A stretch of 64,000 bases of DNA from Maribacter stanieri (GCF_900112245.1 NZ_FOYX01000001.1:1-64000), one strand, 5' to 3'. Positions 1 to 10,052 are shown, numbered from the stretch's first letter. Numbers and translations are program-made. Notes: generated by a model from the letters alone, not told the origin.

Positions 1-89
1 CACAATATTTCAATGAACTTCTATCCACTCCGCACCGAATCTCTCGATTCCTTCGCTTCGTTTCCCTTAGGTGTTTCCCTAAGCGGCTG
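1..89 (-). other. 5' leader of a probable rRNA operon
   Basis: Read on the minus strand, the sequence downstream of two consensus promoters is untranslated. It contains a CTTAGG/CCTAAG hairpin and ends with GTTCATTGAAATATTG, which resembles the leader usually found just before 16S rRNA in Flavobacteriaceae. The 16S gene itself would lie beyond the left edge, so the assignment is inferred from the leader and promoters only. A tRNA or another stable RNA operon is the alternative. Confidence 0.6.
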
Positions 90-119
90 CAAATATACAA
101 CTGTTTTTTAACCTGACAA
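90..119 (-). promoter_or_regulatory. Proximal stable-RNA promoter (P2)
   Basis: On the minus strand TTG (119-117) is followed after exactly 19 bases by TATATTTG (97-90), a full match to the Bacteroidota housekeeping consensus TTG-N19-TAnnTTTG. The core GTTGTATATTTGCAGCC also occurs in front of the initiator tRNA gene near 54960, which supports a stable-RNA role. Confidence 0.8.
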
Positions 120-227
120 CTTTTATCGAAAAAAAATATTTTTTCTTTTTTCCCAGATCAAATCAACATATACATGAACCTTTTTCCAACTCCCGATTCA
201 GAACTAATCTTCCTCGTTTGCGGGGTG

Positions 228-257
228 CAAATGTACACACTATTTCTAAATACACAA
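228..257 (-). promoter_or_regulatory. Distal stable-RNA promoter (P1)
   Basis: On the minus strand TTG (257-255), a 19-base spacer and TACATTTG (235-228) form a second full consensus promoter, 138 bases upstream of P2 and pointing the same way. Tandem promoters are typical of rRNA operons. The stretch 120-433 between the promoters and the porin gene shows no credible coding region. Confidence 0.75.
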
Positions 258-433
258 CTACTTTTAAAACAAAATAAACAAAGTTTTTTGCACCAACACA
301 CAACACCTTTGTTTACAGGTTTTTATAACTCTGAAATAAAGAAATACATACAAAACACTAACTGTCAGATACTTAATCAATCAGACAAGTATAACTTTCC
401 AATAATCAATGATTTAGAACTTATGCAATAAGG

Positions 434-2425
434 TTAAGAAAAGAAATTCCACACCAAACCAAAGCGTATTACAAAATCTCGATAAGGGTAGTTTGGTGCT
501 GCATAGTAATCATACCCTGAGAAAGAAGAATTAAAATGTTCTGCCTTTAAATAAATTCTTGTCTGTTTAATTCGTGCATTAATAAAGAAATCTAATAAAG
601 GATACCCACCTAGCTCTTCTTTATTCTGAACATAAAACTCACCTAAAATAGGATTGTAACCATTCATATTATAACTAGTAAAGTATTTAAAGGTAATACC
701 TGTTTGTAGGTACATTGCTTTTTCAAATACATCGGAAGAAAAATACAGTGTATTCCTTGTGACTAATTGCGGAACATTCAAAACTTGGGTATCTTGAGTT
801 ACGTTTTGATACATTACCGTATTATTCAAGGCAAACATCCCTACCTTAAATTCTTTTTCATATTTAACCTTTAGATGAGATACAGTATTACCTTCTTGTA
901 ACGGTTGCAAAAAAGCATTATCAAAACCATCTGCTATTTCCTCATCTGAAACCGGTGCGAAATATGTATAGTTATCTAAATTACTATACTTTACCATTAA
1001 GTTACCCCACGTTTTTGACAAGAGCTCCACTTTTAAACTACTAGTGCGTTCTTTTTCAAAAACATCACTATTATTCCAATTATAATTTAAGTATTCGCTT
1101 TGATATAATAGATAATTGAAATCTGGCATCCTTGAAGAGGTGTGCAATGAGAATCTCAACTTATTATTCTTATTAATACTATATGATGCCGAAGCATTAA
1201 AAAGGTTCCCCGCCAATTGACCTGAAAGGTTATATTTCAAATCAGCATCAAAATCAAATTGCCCTATCCGCTTTGTGTACTTACCAACAATACCTAACTC
1301 TGTTCCATTTAATCTACTAGGTATTATTATCCCATCTGCTTCTATAAACTGACTATTGAAATAATAATCATAATTATAAACATTTACGCCCCCAGTTAAT
1401 TTACCCAAGGTTCTATTATAAAACTCAGCATTTACTTCGTTATAAAAAGATTTTAAAATTGCTTTATCATCTATACTACTTAAAATTGCTTCACCGAACA
1501 AATCGTTATTACTCGTCTGGACAAACTGATAATATTTAGTCTCATAATCAAAAGTATGACCTATAGATAAAGATGTTTTTTCAAAGCGAGTTGAATCTAA
1601 CTGCTTTCTAACTAATTTATAGGTCTGATCCAAATAATACCTTTTACCTAAAATCTTATTATTTGCATCATCTAAATAAACATCTACTCTCGGCCTATTG
1701 ATGAAATCTGGATCTCCTGATTCAAATTGATCTTCTTTTTCTGATAAACCTCCATTTTCTTCAGAAGTAATATTCTGGGCAGCTATGTGGGCCCTTAACG
1801 CATATCTACCGTTTTTAGACAAGTAATTTGTTGTGGTGATAAAGTTTCCTGACTCTATTTCAGTATCATTATATTTCCCTAATGATCTAAAACCGGTATA
1901 ACCTATAGAGAAGTTTAATCTTCTGGAAGTATTAAAAGTTAAATTGGCATCTAAAAGTTGACCTTCTTCCAATGTTGTTTTAAAAAAGAGCTCTGTCATT
2001 GGTGTTGCAACATTATAATAATCTATTTGCTCTTTTTCCAAATACTTGCAATCTTTTGCTTTAGCACCTAAACTGGGATAGCTAGTTATTCTATCAAAAT
2101 CTACTCCTAATTCATTATAAGCTTGACCTATATTAGAAAAGGACATCAACTCAAAATCATCTTCACGTAAGTAATTATACTTATATTCCTTTTGAATGGT
2201 AAGGGTAGTATCTAAAAAAGTAGTATCTCTCTCAAAAGAAATTATTTTATAATCTTCTATTGTCAACGTTATAGAATCTTTCTGCAACTTCTCTTTTGGA
2301 CTAATTGGTTTGGTCTTTTTACCCGGCGGAAGTGAATCATTCTTTCTTTCTGACTTCTCAATTACATCTTGGCCTAAAGTAATCGAAGTTGTTAAACACA
2401 ATAAAACTATAATTATATATCTCAT
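434..2425 (-). CDS. Putative outer-membrane porin (Porin_10-like)
   Basis: A 663-residue secreted protein with a clean signal peptide (MRYIIIVLLCLTTSITLGQ) and a short Lys/Pro/Ser-rich linker. The rest is rich in alternating aromatic and polar residues as in transmembrane beta-strands, and the last strand (VIRFGLVWNFFS) ends in an aromatic residue as outer-membrane proteins do. Length and composition fit the putative-porin family of Flavobacteriia (PF14121 type), whose substrate is not known. It is transcribed alone, toward the presumed rRNA operon and divergently from the T9SS protein gene. A possible -7 element lies at 2444-2451. The outer-membrane assignment is firm; the family name rests on overall resemblance. 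Confidence 0.7.
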   Translation of the reverse strand: MRYIIIVLLCLTTSITLGQDVIEKSERKNDSLPPGKKTKPISPKEKLQKDSITLTIEDYKIISFERDTTFLDTTLTIQKEYKYNYLREDDFELMSFSNIGQAYNELGVDFDRITSYPSLGAKAKDCKYLEKEQIDYYNVATPMTELFFKTTLEEGQLLDANLTFNTSRRLNFSIGYTGFRSLGKYNDTEIESGNFITTTNYLSKNGRYALRAHIAAQNITSEENGGLSEKEDQFESGDPDFINRPRVDVYLDDANNKILGKRYYLDQTYKLVRKQLDSTRFEKTSLSIGHTFDYETKYYQFVQTSNNDLFGEAILSSIDDKAILKSFYNEVNAEFYNRTLGKLTGGVNVYNYDYYFNSQFIEADGIIIPSRLNGTELGIVGKYTKRIGQFDFDADLKYNLSGQLAGNLFNASASYSINKNNKLRFSLHTSSRMPDFNYLLYQSEYLNYNWNNSDVFEKERTSSLKVELLSKTWGNLMVKYSNLDNYTYFAPVSDEEIADGFDNAFLQPLQEGNTVSHLKVKYEKEFKVGMFALNNTVMYQNVTQDTQVLNVPQLVTRNTLYFSSDVFEKAMYLQTGITFKYFTSYNMNGYNPILGEFYVQNKEELGGYPLLDFFINARIKQTRIYLKAEHFNSSFSGYDYYAAPNYPYRDFVIRFGLVWNFFS

Positions 2426-2443
2426 GAAGTCTTGTTACCCTTG

Positions 2444-2451
2444 CAAAGTTA
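2444..2451 (-). promoter_or_regulatory. Possible -7 element of the porin gene
   Basis: TAACTTTG on the minus strand fits TAnnTTTG and lies 19 bases before the porin start codon. No TTG sits at the ideal distance upstream, so this is a half match. Confidence 0.4.
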
Positions 2452-2587
2452 ATTTTTTTGTTGCTAAGTAAATGTGAAAATTCAATTGACTTTAATAACC
2501 ACAATACAAAGGATTCCCAAATTAATATTAAATTTTAACTGATGTCTTTATTATATAAAGGAATATTTTTCTGATTTTTATAAAAAA

Positions 2588-5500
2588 ATGTTAATGAAAA
2601 TATTGCTTTTTAATGCATTCGCATTCTTAGCGTTTGCATCCGCTTCTGCGCAGTTCAATGAAAATGCGCCTTGGATGAAAGAACTAAACGGAAATGAACA
2701 AACCTCAAAGTCTTTCAAAAGTACCCATTCTTTATATGATATCTCTGATGCGTTCAATGATTATTGGCGAGATAAAGACTATTCTAAAAAAGGTAGCGGA
2801 TTTAAACCTTACAAAAGGTGGGAGAATTACTGGAGTTATTATATAGATAAGAATGGAAATTTACCTACTTCTTATGATTTATGGGAATCATGGAAAAGCA
2901 AGCAAGAAAGTATTGGCAAAGAACTTAACCCAACTGCTAGTTGGAATGCAATAGGTCCTTTTACCCATGACACCTATTCTGGTGCTCTTTCTGGTCAAGG
3001 AAGGGTAAATGCAATTGCAGTAGACCCTAATAATGCTAACATTTGGTATGTTGGCGCACCTGCCGGTGGAATTTGGAAATCAATTGACGGTGGCGCTTCG
3101 TGGGTAAACTTATTTGACGATTTTCCCCAAATTGGTGTTTCGGGTATAGCAATTGACCCTAATAATTCGCAAATTATATATATAGCTACAGGTGATGATG
3201 ATGCCGCAGATTCTTATAGTGTAGGTGTTTTTAAATCTATTGATGGCGGAAATAGTTGGAACGAAACTGGATTAAACCCTAGTACTTCTAACATTAATTT
3301 ATTGATGAATGAAATTACCATTGACCCGACCAACTCTAATACTATTTGGGTAGCTACCAGTGTTGGCCTTCAAAAATCCATAGATGGTGGTACAACTTGG
3401 GAAGTAAAAAGAGCAGGTAATATTCAAGATTTTAAATTAAAACCTAATGACCCGAACACCATTTACGCGGTTACGTCTAATACTTTTGTGAAATCTACAG
3501 ACGGAGGAAACACTTTTACTGAAATAACAGATGGAATTCCTGGAAGTTCAGGAAGGTTAGTTATAGGAACAAGTGTAGCAAACCCAAGTGGGGTATATCT
3601 ACTTAGAGCTTTAACAGGGGGAAATAGTTTTGCGTTTGGAGGGCTATATAAATCTTTAGACAGTGGTGAATCTTTTACAAAAACAGCAAGTGAACAAGAT
3701 ATCTTTGAATCTAATCAAGCTTGGTTTGATTTAGCCATTGAAGTTTCCCCTACGAATTTTAATGAAGTATACACAGGTTGTTTAAATGTATGGAAAAGTA
3801 CTAATGGCGGTAACACTTTTATTAGAGTAAATAGATGGAATGTTAGTGACCAAGGTTATACCCATGCAGATATACATACCATTAAAATTTTCAATAATAA
3901 GGTATACGTTGGTAGCGACGGTGGAATCTATATGTCTGAAAATGGGGGAAGCACTTTTACCGATTACACTGCTGGAATTTCTATTAGCCAGTTCTATAGA
4001 ATTTCTGTAGCTAAAAATGATTCAGGGAAAATAACTGGAGGACTACAAGATAACGCTGGTTTTATTAGAGATCAAGAACAATGGAATGTTTTTACCGGTG
4101 GTGACGGCATGGATTATGAAATAGACCCAAACAACAGTAGCTTGGTTTATGGATTTGTACAGTTTGGTGGAAGTTTATTTATTTCTTCGGACTCCGGTCA
4201 ATCTGTTGGTGTAGTTGGTGCACCAAATGATGCCAATGGAAATACAATTCAAGGAAACTGGATTACACCATTAGCTATAAGTTCTGACGGCAATGTTTAC
4301 GCTGGTTTTGATGCACTCTACAAATTAGAAAACAATGAATGGACTAAAATTTCTTCATCTATAGGAACAGGAAATATAGATGATTTAGAAATAGACCCGC
4401 AAAATCCCGAAACTATTTTCGCAGCTGAAAGTAATATACTGTACAGAAGTAGAAATGGGGGGCTTACGTTCAGCTTAATAAAAGTTATGGATTCTGAAAT
4501 TTCAGATATGGCCATTAACTCGAACGACAGTAATATAATTTACCTCACAACTTCTAATAGAGTAGGACTTGCTTTAACAGACCAACCAGCCGAGAGAGGT
4601 GTATTTAAGGTTACCATTGGTGAAACAGAAACTACTTCTGAGAACATAACTTATGACATACCTACAGATCAAGCTTTTTTCTCTATAGCGCATCAAGGCA
4701 GACATACAGATAACCCTATATATGTAGGTACTAGTTTAGGTGTTTACAGATTAGATGACACTTTAACCGAATGGGAAGAATACTATACCAATTTACCAAA
4801 TGTTGCGATTAGCGATATTGAAATAAATTTAGATGGAGAGAAAATTATTGCCTCCACTTACGGTAGAGGTGTATGGGAATCAAGTATACCTATACAAATT
4901 CCCGATGATGAAATTAGATTGGTTTCTATAAGCCCATCATCTAATGAAGTTCTGTGTAGCAATTTTATTCCTACGGCGACGGTAGAAAACCAAGGTATTA
5001 ATGCAATTACAGCTGTGGATATTGAATATTCCATAAACGAAAGCCCTACTCAAACCTTTACTTGGACCGGAAACCTTTTAAGCAATGAAACTGCTATAAT
5101 TGAATTACCCTTAGAAACCACAGTAACTTTTGGCACCTCTACAATAGCGTTAACGGCAACTATTGCCAATGACACTTATAATGATAATAACACTTTACAA
5201 AACAGGTTCTTTTTGAATGAACCTGGCTCTGGTGGTACGGTGAACACTTTTGAAACAGAAGAAGAATCGTTAATTACCTATAATGATGGTAATTCTGAAA
5301 ATGTTTGGCAAAAAGGTATCCCAACAGGAACAAAATTAAATACATCAACATCGGGTACTAATGTTTACGGTACAAATTTAAGTGGCGATCACCCAAACAG
5401 TACCAAAGCTATTCTTTTAAGTAATTGTTATGATATGACTACTATTATAGCTCCAGTGCTGAAATTTAATATGGCTTATGACCTAGAATTAAACTTTGAT

Positions 5501-6868
5501 GTGTTGTATGTGGAATACTCTATTGACGAAGGTGGCAATTGGGACATTTTAGGAAATATTGATAGCGAGCCAAATTGGTATAATAGTAATAGAACCAACG
5601 CACTTTCTGAAGAAGCGGACGATTGTCAAAATTGCCCTGGTGCACAATGGACAGGTGAAAATACTGATATGACAGCATATGCTTATGATTTTAATTTGAA
5701 TGCTACCAATGGAGAACAAAACCTTACCGGTGAAACTAATGTTCTATTCAGAATTGTTTTTCAATCAGACCCTGCAGTAACTCAAGAAGGTGTAATTATT
5801 GACGATTTTGTCGTTGATGGTTTACCAGATGATGATGACGATGATGATGATGGTATTTTAGATATTGATGATAATTGCCCATTAATTGCTAATGCCGATC
5901 AGTTAGATACCGATAATGATGGAGCTGGAGATGTTTGTGACACTGATGATGACAATGACGGTATTTTAGATGTTGATGATAATTGCCCATTGGTTGCCAA
6001 CCCAAATCAAGAAGATGATGATTTAGATGGTATTGGTAATGTTTGTGACAATGACAGTGACAACGACGGTGTACCAAACGATATAGATTTATGCGATGAC
6101 ACACCAAATGGTACAGTCGTAAACATTGATGGTTGTGAGGTATTTTCTTTGCCAAATACTAACTTTCAGATTCAAACAATAGGCGAAGGTTGTAGCATAA
6201 GTAATAATGGTAGTATTTCAATTACCGCTGCAGATACATCTTTTAACTATAATGCAGTTCTAACAAGCTCAAATGGCTCTGCAAACGCCAGCTTTACCGA
6301 AGAAAATACATTTACAGATTTAGCCTCTGGCAATTATGAATTATGTGTAACAGTTGAAGGACAAGATGATTACCAAGCATGTTTTGAACTTACTATTTCT
6401 GAACCAGATGCATTATCCGTATCCGCTAAGATAAACTCACTAAACAACGAGGTAACACTTAGGCTATCTGGAGGTGAATTATATACCATCTTTTTAAACG
6501 ATAAAATGTATTCTACCACGGAAAAAGAAATTACTTTGCCTTTGGAAGATGCTTCTACATTAATTTCAGTTAAAACAGGTTTAGATTGCCAAGGAGTATT
6601 TACAGAAAAAGTAGTACTGAGCGATGCTTTACTTATATATCCGAACCCAATTGAAGGAGGAGATTTAACTATTTATCTTGGAGCAGAAGCTGCACCTGAA
6701 ATAACCATATCACTTTATAACGTAAATGGAACAAGTGTTTTATCTAAAAACATGAAACCATCTAATAACGAAATAAAGCTTAGTGTTGACGGTTTAGCCA
6801 CCGGAGTTTATCTATTAAATATAAAATCTGGCAGTACACTTTCTAATTACAAAATTATAAGAAAATGA
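2588..6868 (+). CDS. T9SS-exported beta-propeller (VPS10/BNR-like) protein with thrombospondin type 3 repeats
   Basis: A 1426-residue secreted protein. Residues 1-22 are a signal peptide; translation could also begin at the second Met (2594). Residues about 130-770 carry many copies of a propeller-blade signature (W/F-K-S-x-D-G-G-x-S/T-W and IAxDPxNxxxxY), as in sortilin/VPS10 and sialidase-like propellers. A CARDB-like region and a jelly-roll-like region follow. About 1080-1185 is an Asp-rich calcium-binding block of thrombospondin type 3 repeats (DNCP...N..Q.D.D.DG.GD.CD). The C-terminus (YPNP..., LATGVYLLNIKSG, YKIIRK) is a type A T9SS sorting domain, so the protein is probably secreted or anchored on the cell surface. 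The next gene overlaps its stop by 4 bases. Its ligand or substrate is unknown. Confidence 0.85.
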   Translation: MLMKILLFNAFAFLAFASASAQFNENAPWMKELNGNEQTSKSFKSTHSLYDISDAFNDYWRDKDYSKKGSGFKPYKRWENYWSYYIDKNGNLPTSYDLWESWKSKQESIGKELNPTASWNAIGPFTHDTYSGALSGQGRVNAIAVDPNNANIWYVGAPAGGIWKSIDGGASWVNLFDDFPQIGVSGIAIDPNNSQIIYIATGDDDAADSYSVGVFKSIDGGNSWNETGLNPSTSNINLLMNEITIDPTNSNTIWVATSVGLQKSIDGGTTWEVKRAGNIQDFKLKPNDPNTIYAVTSNTFVKSTDGGNTFTEITDGIPGSSGRLVIGTSVANPSGVYLLRALTGGNSFAFGGLYKSLDSGESFTKTASEQDIFESNQAWFDLAIEVSPTNFNEVYTGCLNVWKSTNGGNTFIRVNRWNVSDQGYTHADIHTIKIFNNKVYVGSDGGIYMSENGGSTFTDYTAGISISQFYRISVAKNDSGKITGGLQDNAGFIRDQEQWNVFTGGDGMDYEIDPNNSSLVYGFVQFGGSLFISSDSGQSVGVVGAPNDANGNTIQGNWITPLAISSDGNVYAGFDALYKLENNEWTKISSSIGTGNIDDLEIDPQNPETIFAAESNILYRSRNGGLTFSLIKVMDSEISDMAINSNDSNIIYLTTSNRVGLALTDQPAERGVFKVTIGETETTSENITYDIPTDQAFFSIAHQGRHTDNPIYVGTSLGVYRLDDTLTEWEEYYTNLPNVAISDIEINLDGEKIIASTYGRGVWESSIPIQIPDDEIRLVSISPSSNEVLCSNFIPTATVENQGINAITAVDIEYSINESPTQTFTWTGNLLSNETAIIELPLETTVTFGTSTIALTATIANDTYNDNNTLQNRFFLNEPGSGGTVNTFETEEESLITYNDGNSENVWQKGIPTGTKLNTSTSGTNVYGTNLSGDHPNSTKAILLSNCYDMTTIIAPVLKFNMAYDLELNFDVLYVEYSIDEGGNWDILGNIDSEPNWYNSNRTNALSEEADDCQNCPGAQWTGENTDMTAYAYDFNLNATNGEQNLTGETNVLFRIVFQSDPAVTQEGVIIDDFVVDGLPDDDDDDDDGILDIDDNCPLIANADQLDTDNDGAGDVCDTDDDNDGILDVDDNCPLVANPNQEDDDLDGIGNVCDNDSDNDGVPNDIDLCDDTPNGTVVNIDGCEVFSLPNTNFQIQTIGEGCSISNNGSISITAADTSFNYNAVLTSSNGSANASFTEENTFTDLASGNYELCVTVEGQDDYQACFELTISEPDALSVSAKINSLNNEVTLRLSGGELYTIFLNDKMYSTTEKEITLPLEDASTLISVKTGLDCQGVFTEKVVLSDALLIYPNPIEGGDLTIYLGAEAAPEITISLYNVNGTSVLSKNMKPSNNEIKLSVDGLATGVYLLNIKSGSTLSNYKIIRK

Positions 6869-7590
6869 GAATATTAAAATATACATACTACATAATACTA
6901 GTAAACCTACTACTAATATCTTGCGGTGGTGGATCTGATAATGACACTCCTGTTGACCCCATAGTACCAGTTGTACTAGATCCAGATGCGGCAAGCTTAA
7001 TATTTCCAGAAGACAATACGGAATGTAATGAAGGTGTTGTAAGCACTAGCGATGAAACAAAAAGTACCGTTACATTTGAATGGTCAGCTGCAGAGAATAC
7101 AGATTCCTATGAGATTAAGCTTAAGAATTTAGATACGGGAAGTGTAACAACTGCCGTTTCTAATACTAACGAGAAAGATATCAGTATAAATAGAGGCACG
7201 CCTTATGAATGGTATGTTATTTCTCTCGCAAATGGTACATCTACTAGTGCAACCAGCGACACATGGTCTTTTTATAATCAAGGACCTGGAATTGAAAATT
7301 ACGCACCTTTTCCTGCTATTGCTATTAGCCCACAAAGGGGATCTACAGTTTCAAGTTCTAGTACAACTATAATTTTAGAATGGACAACATCAGATGTAGA
7401 TGATGATATTGTCTCTTATGAAATTTTGTTCGATACTAGCGAAACACCTACAGTTTCTTTAGGTGAAACAATCGAATCAACTATAGAAGCTACTATTGCT
7501 TCAGGCAACACTTATTATTGGAAGGTTATCACAAAAGACTCATTTGACAATTCTTCTATCTCTGAATTATTTGAATTTAGAATAGAATAA
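6865..7590 (+). CDS. Lipoprotein with fibronectin type III-like domains
   Basis: A 241-residue lipoprotein: the signal peptide ends in LLLISC with lipidated Cys20, followed by a Gly/Ser/Asp-rich tether of the kind that often marks surface export in Bacteroidota. Two fibronectin III-like modules follow at about 45-135 and 150-241, with the repeated ending YEW/YYWKVI. It starts within the stop codon of the T9SS propeller gene (ATGA overlap) and is therefore translationally coupled to it, so the two products probably act together at the surface. A strong bidirectional terminator follows. No enzymatic motif is visible. Confidence 0.75.
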   Translation: MRILKYTYYIILVNLLLISCGGGSDNDTPVDPIVPVVLDPDAASLIFPEDNTECNEGVVSTSDETKSTVTFEWSAAENTDSYEIKLKNLDTGSVTTAVSNTNEKDISINRGTPYEWYVISLANGTSTSATSDTWSFYNQGPGIENYAPFPAIAISPQRGSTVSSSSTTIILEWTTSDVDDDIVSYEILFDTSETPTVSLGETIESTIEATIASGNTYYWKVITKDSFDNSSISELFEFRIE

Positions 7591-7599
7591 CAAAATTAA

Positions 7600-7637
7600 A
7601 AAAGCCAAGGATGCAATTACACCCTTGGCTTTTTTAA
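7600..7637. terminator. Bidirectional intrinsic terminator
   Basis: AAAAAAGCCAAGG and CCTTGGCTTTTTT form an A/T-flanked hairpin between two convergent genes. The A-run on the left and T-run on the right let it serve both strands. Confidence 0.85.
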
Positions 7638-7653
7638 TTTAATAAATATTTTT

Positions 7654-8355
7654 TTATAGCGAGTTATAATAATTAAGGAAACTAATTACATCTTTCTCTT
7701 GACGAAGGTTCAATTTATTTTCCTTCACATATTCTTTCATTTCCTCTTTTCTATCTCCCGTAAAGTCCAAAATACTTTTTTTCGTTAGACGTACTTTAAC
7801 CGCATGGTTTTCTGCATCTGCAATCGTTTCATCTAACATATAATAAGAACTATTCCAAACAAATGTTGGTGGTACATACTTTTCATAAGATGTACTTGGG
7901 CTCCGTGCTTGTTTCAATAAAGCCTCTGGTTTAAATAAAAGTTTTAAAGCTCCTTCATTTAAATCAGTAAAATAGCTTGTCTTTATTGATTCATCTGAAT
8001 CAACATAGGTGTAAATGCTATAATTCTTACCATCTATCTCAACTCTAATATAAGCACGCTTTAAAAGCGAATAGTAAGAATCTTTTGAAATATTATCTAA
8101 TATTTCAACCTCATTTCTGTAGGCATTATAGCGCATCTTACCAACCTCTTTAACTTTATCGTCAACAATAACCTCACCATGTACAAACTCTTCATTTAAA
8201 TAAGGTGTTCCCTTGGCTTTTGAAGGTTCTATCTCGGTACTACTAGTAACAAAATTCACTATACCTTCCTCAGGTACTGGCGAATAAGCGTTTTGTCCAT
8301 TTACGTTGTTGATTACAAAAGTGGTAATGAAAATTACCGTTAAAATTTTATTCAT
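7654..8355 (-). CDS. Secreted protein of unknown function
   Basis: About 233 residues. A signal peptide (MNKILTVIFITTFVINNVNGQ) is followed by a soluble, mixed-charge domain with no Cys pair and no catalytic motif that I can recognise. Three extra codons (start 8364) are possible, but the Met at 8355 gives a more typical signal peptide. The gene stands alone between the terminator at 7600 and a 130-base gap, convergent with the lipoprotein gene before it. The C-terminal part (about 165-233) is Lys/Glu-rich and predicted helical. Confidence 0.65.
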   Translation of the reverse strand: MNKILTVIFITTFVINNVNGQNAYSPVPEEGIVNFVTSSTEIEPSKAKGTPYLNEEFVHGEVIVDDKVKEVGKMRYNAYRNEVEILDNISKDSYYSLLKRAYIRVEIDGKNYSIYTYVDSDESIKTSYFTDLNEGALKLLFKPEALLKQARSPSTSYEKYVPPTFVWNSSYYMLDETIADAENHAVKVRLTKKSILDFTGDRKEEMKEYVKENKLNLRQEKDVISFLNYYNSL

Positions 8356-8487
8356 TTTATGCATTGATTTTGGGACAATTTAATTGTTTATTATGAATTG
8401 AAGTGTTTAAAAACTGTTATTAAAAACTTAAAATATATAGTTTTATAACAAATTATTATACGACCATTCTACTGTTAATTTTAAATA

Positions 8488-9879
8488 TTACGGAGTATCA
8501 TTATTTAAAAAAGAAATAGCTGGACTATCAAGATTATAATGATAAGATCTCCAGTAGAAACCAGTACCCTCAAACTCCCAAACTACTTCTTTTGCATTAG
8601 TTACTTCGATAACACCCATAGAACCAGAAGTTATCAATGTATTGCCATTATCTAAACGAATTGCTCCCGAAACTCTAGCAGAATAAAGATTATCCCTAGT
8701 GTATTGCCATACAGTTTCTGGTTCATTATTTTCATTTGGAATTAAATTCAATTCTGCCGGTAAGCTAAATTCGTAAACTACAGATTGTTTAGTATCGCCA
8801 TTTCCATTAGCATATACTAAAATATTACCAGCACCCGGCAAACCATCTTTTAAAACATTAGGGAAGTGATTATTGTAGAATAATCGTTCACCACTCTCGT
8901 TATTATAAGCCCTAGGATTTCCAAAACGATAAACTAAATCTCCACCTTTACCAAAATTACCACCTGTATCTATTATAGCTTCCTCAGCAGTTGTACTATG
9001 ATCAATAACCCAAACCTCACTAAAATAGTTTACACTTAAATAAATTAAATCTTTATTACTATCATAACTTAATCCATTTGCATGCATAATATCACCGTCC
9101 GGACCTGTTTCTTCTCTTAAAACATCTATAAAGTTGATGTTAATTTTTTCAGGGTTATCTGCCACAACACCAAAATGCGGTTTAGAACTATCAGCATCTT
9201 GAACTATATGGTCCCAAGAATCCCACTTCCAAACAATTTCATTTGTAGCAGGATTTATTTCTATTATCGATTCTGTATACACTTTTTCCTCCTCACCAAG
9301 GTAACCTATGGCATCAAGTTCATCGGGAAGTCTTAGATCCCACACTAAGGCCAATACATTTCCATTAGGCAACATTTCTACATCATGATGGATGATATGT
9401 TCTTCATTTGCCAATATAAACTCCCAATCAATTGAATTATCAGGATTTATTATTTGGATTATTCCACCAAATCCACCAAAACTAAAAGTTGGAGAATCTA
9501 CTCCCAATGACGCCAAAAGCTGACCATTTGGCATTAACTCCACATCATTACCTAAACCAAATTCTAATTGCCATTCATGAACAATTTTTGCAGAATCTTT
9601 TTCCATTAAATACACCCGATCCTCAGTAGCTTCGTTGAACAAAACATATCCTTCTTTTGACAAAGAATTATCATACAGCAAAACGCTACCTGTTTCTCCT
9701 TCCAAAGGATACACGGTTTCAACCGGAGTTTCTGTTTCAACTTCTTCCACTATTTCTTCTTCAACAACTTCTTCATTCAGCTCTTCTTGCTCTATTACCC
9801 TATCATCATCTGATGAACAAGAAATAACAAAACTTAAAAAAAAGATACTTAATACTTTAAAAACTATTTTATGTTTCAT
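8488..9879 (-). CDS. Arylsulfotransferase (ASST)-like beta-propeller lipoprotein
   Basis: A 463-residue lipoprotein with lipidated Cys21 and a very acidic linker (about 24-55, nearly all Glu/Asp/Val/Thr) before the folded domain. The body has regular blades with NDVELMPNGQLL, HHDVEMLPNGNVL, MHANGLSYD and RLDNGNTLITS, the pattern of the arylsulfotransferase propeller families (PF05935/PF14269). These enzymes move sulfate between phenolic esters and acceptors outside the cytoplasm. His residues lie in the expected blade positions (HHDVEM, MHANG), but I cannot confirm that the full catalytic set is kept, so a binding role remains possible. It lies downstream of the SusC/SusD operon, separated from it by a terminator at 9938-9973. 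Confidence 0.65.
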   Translation of the reverse strand: MKHKIVFKVLSIFFLSFVISCSSDDDRVIEQEELNEEVVEEEIVEEVETETPVETVYPLEGETGSVLLYDNSLSKEGYVLFNEATEDRVYLMEKDSAKIVHEWQLEFGLGNDVELMPNGQLLASLGVDSPTFSFGGFGGIIQIINPDNSIDWEFILANEEHIIHHDVEMLPNGNVLALVWDLRLPDELDAIGYLGEEEKVYTESIIEINPATNEIVWKWDSWDHIVQDADSSKPHFGVVADNPEKININFIDVLREETGPDGDIMHANGLSYDSNKDLIYLSVNYFSEVWVIDHSTTAEEAIIDTGGNFGKGGDLVYRFGNPRAYNNESGERLFYNNHFPNVLKDGLPGAGNILVYANGNGDTKQSVVYEFSLPAELNLIPNENNEPETVWQYTRDNLYSARVSGAIRLDNGNTLITSGSMGVIEVTNAKEVVWEFEGTGFYWRSYHYNLDSPAISFLNNDTP

Positions 9880-9937
9880 AACTAGGAATGCATTTTAAAG
9901 ATTTTGTCGTAAAACCTAAGTAAGACTTTATAATGAA

Positions 9938-9973
9938 AATAAAAAAATCAGGCTAAATTGCTTCAGCCTGATT
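9938..9973 (-). terminator. Terminator of the SusC/SusD operon
   Basis: AAATCAGGCT and AGCCTGATTT pair as a 10-bp hairpin. On the minus strand the right arm continues into a run of seven T, so it ends transcripts arriving from the lipoprotein gene at 10053-10853. Confidence 0.8.
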
Positions 9974-10052
9974 TCATATATATTATAATGATGTTTTTAA
10001 ATCATCATAAATTCAAACAATATTCAATTGTTACAGAGAAAATGTTCAAATT

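Noticed and set aside
174-431. 85-residue open frame between the rRNA promoters and the porin gene
   Set aside because: It is antisense to a consensus promoter, lacks any domain or signal peptide and has the composition of random AT-rich DNA.
5889-6155. His/Leu-rich antisense frame
   Set aside because: It is the reverse of the Asp-rich thrombospondin repeat codons; the composition (CAT/CAC runs) is explained by the sense strand.
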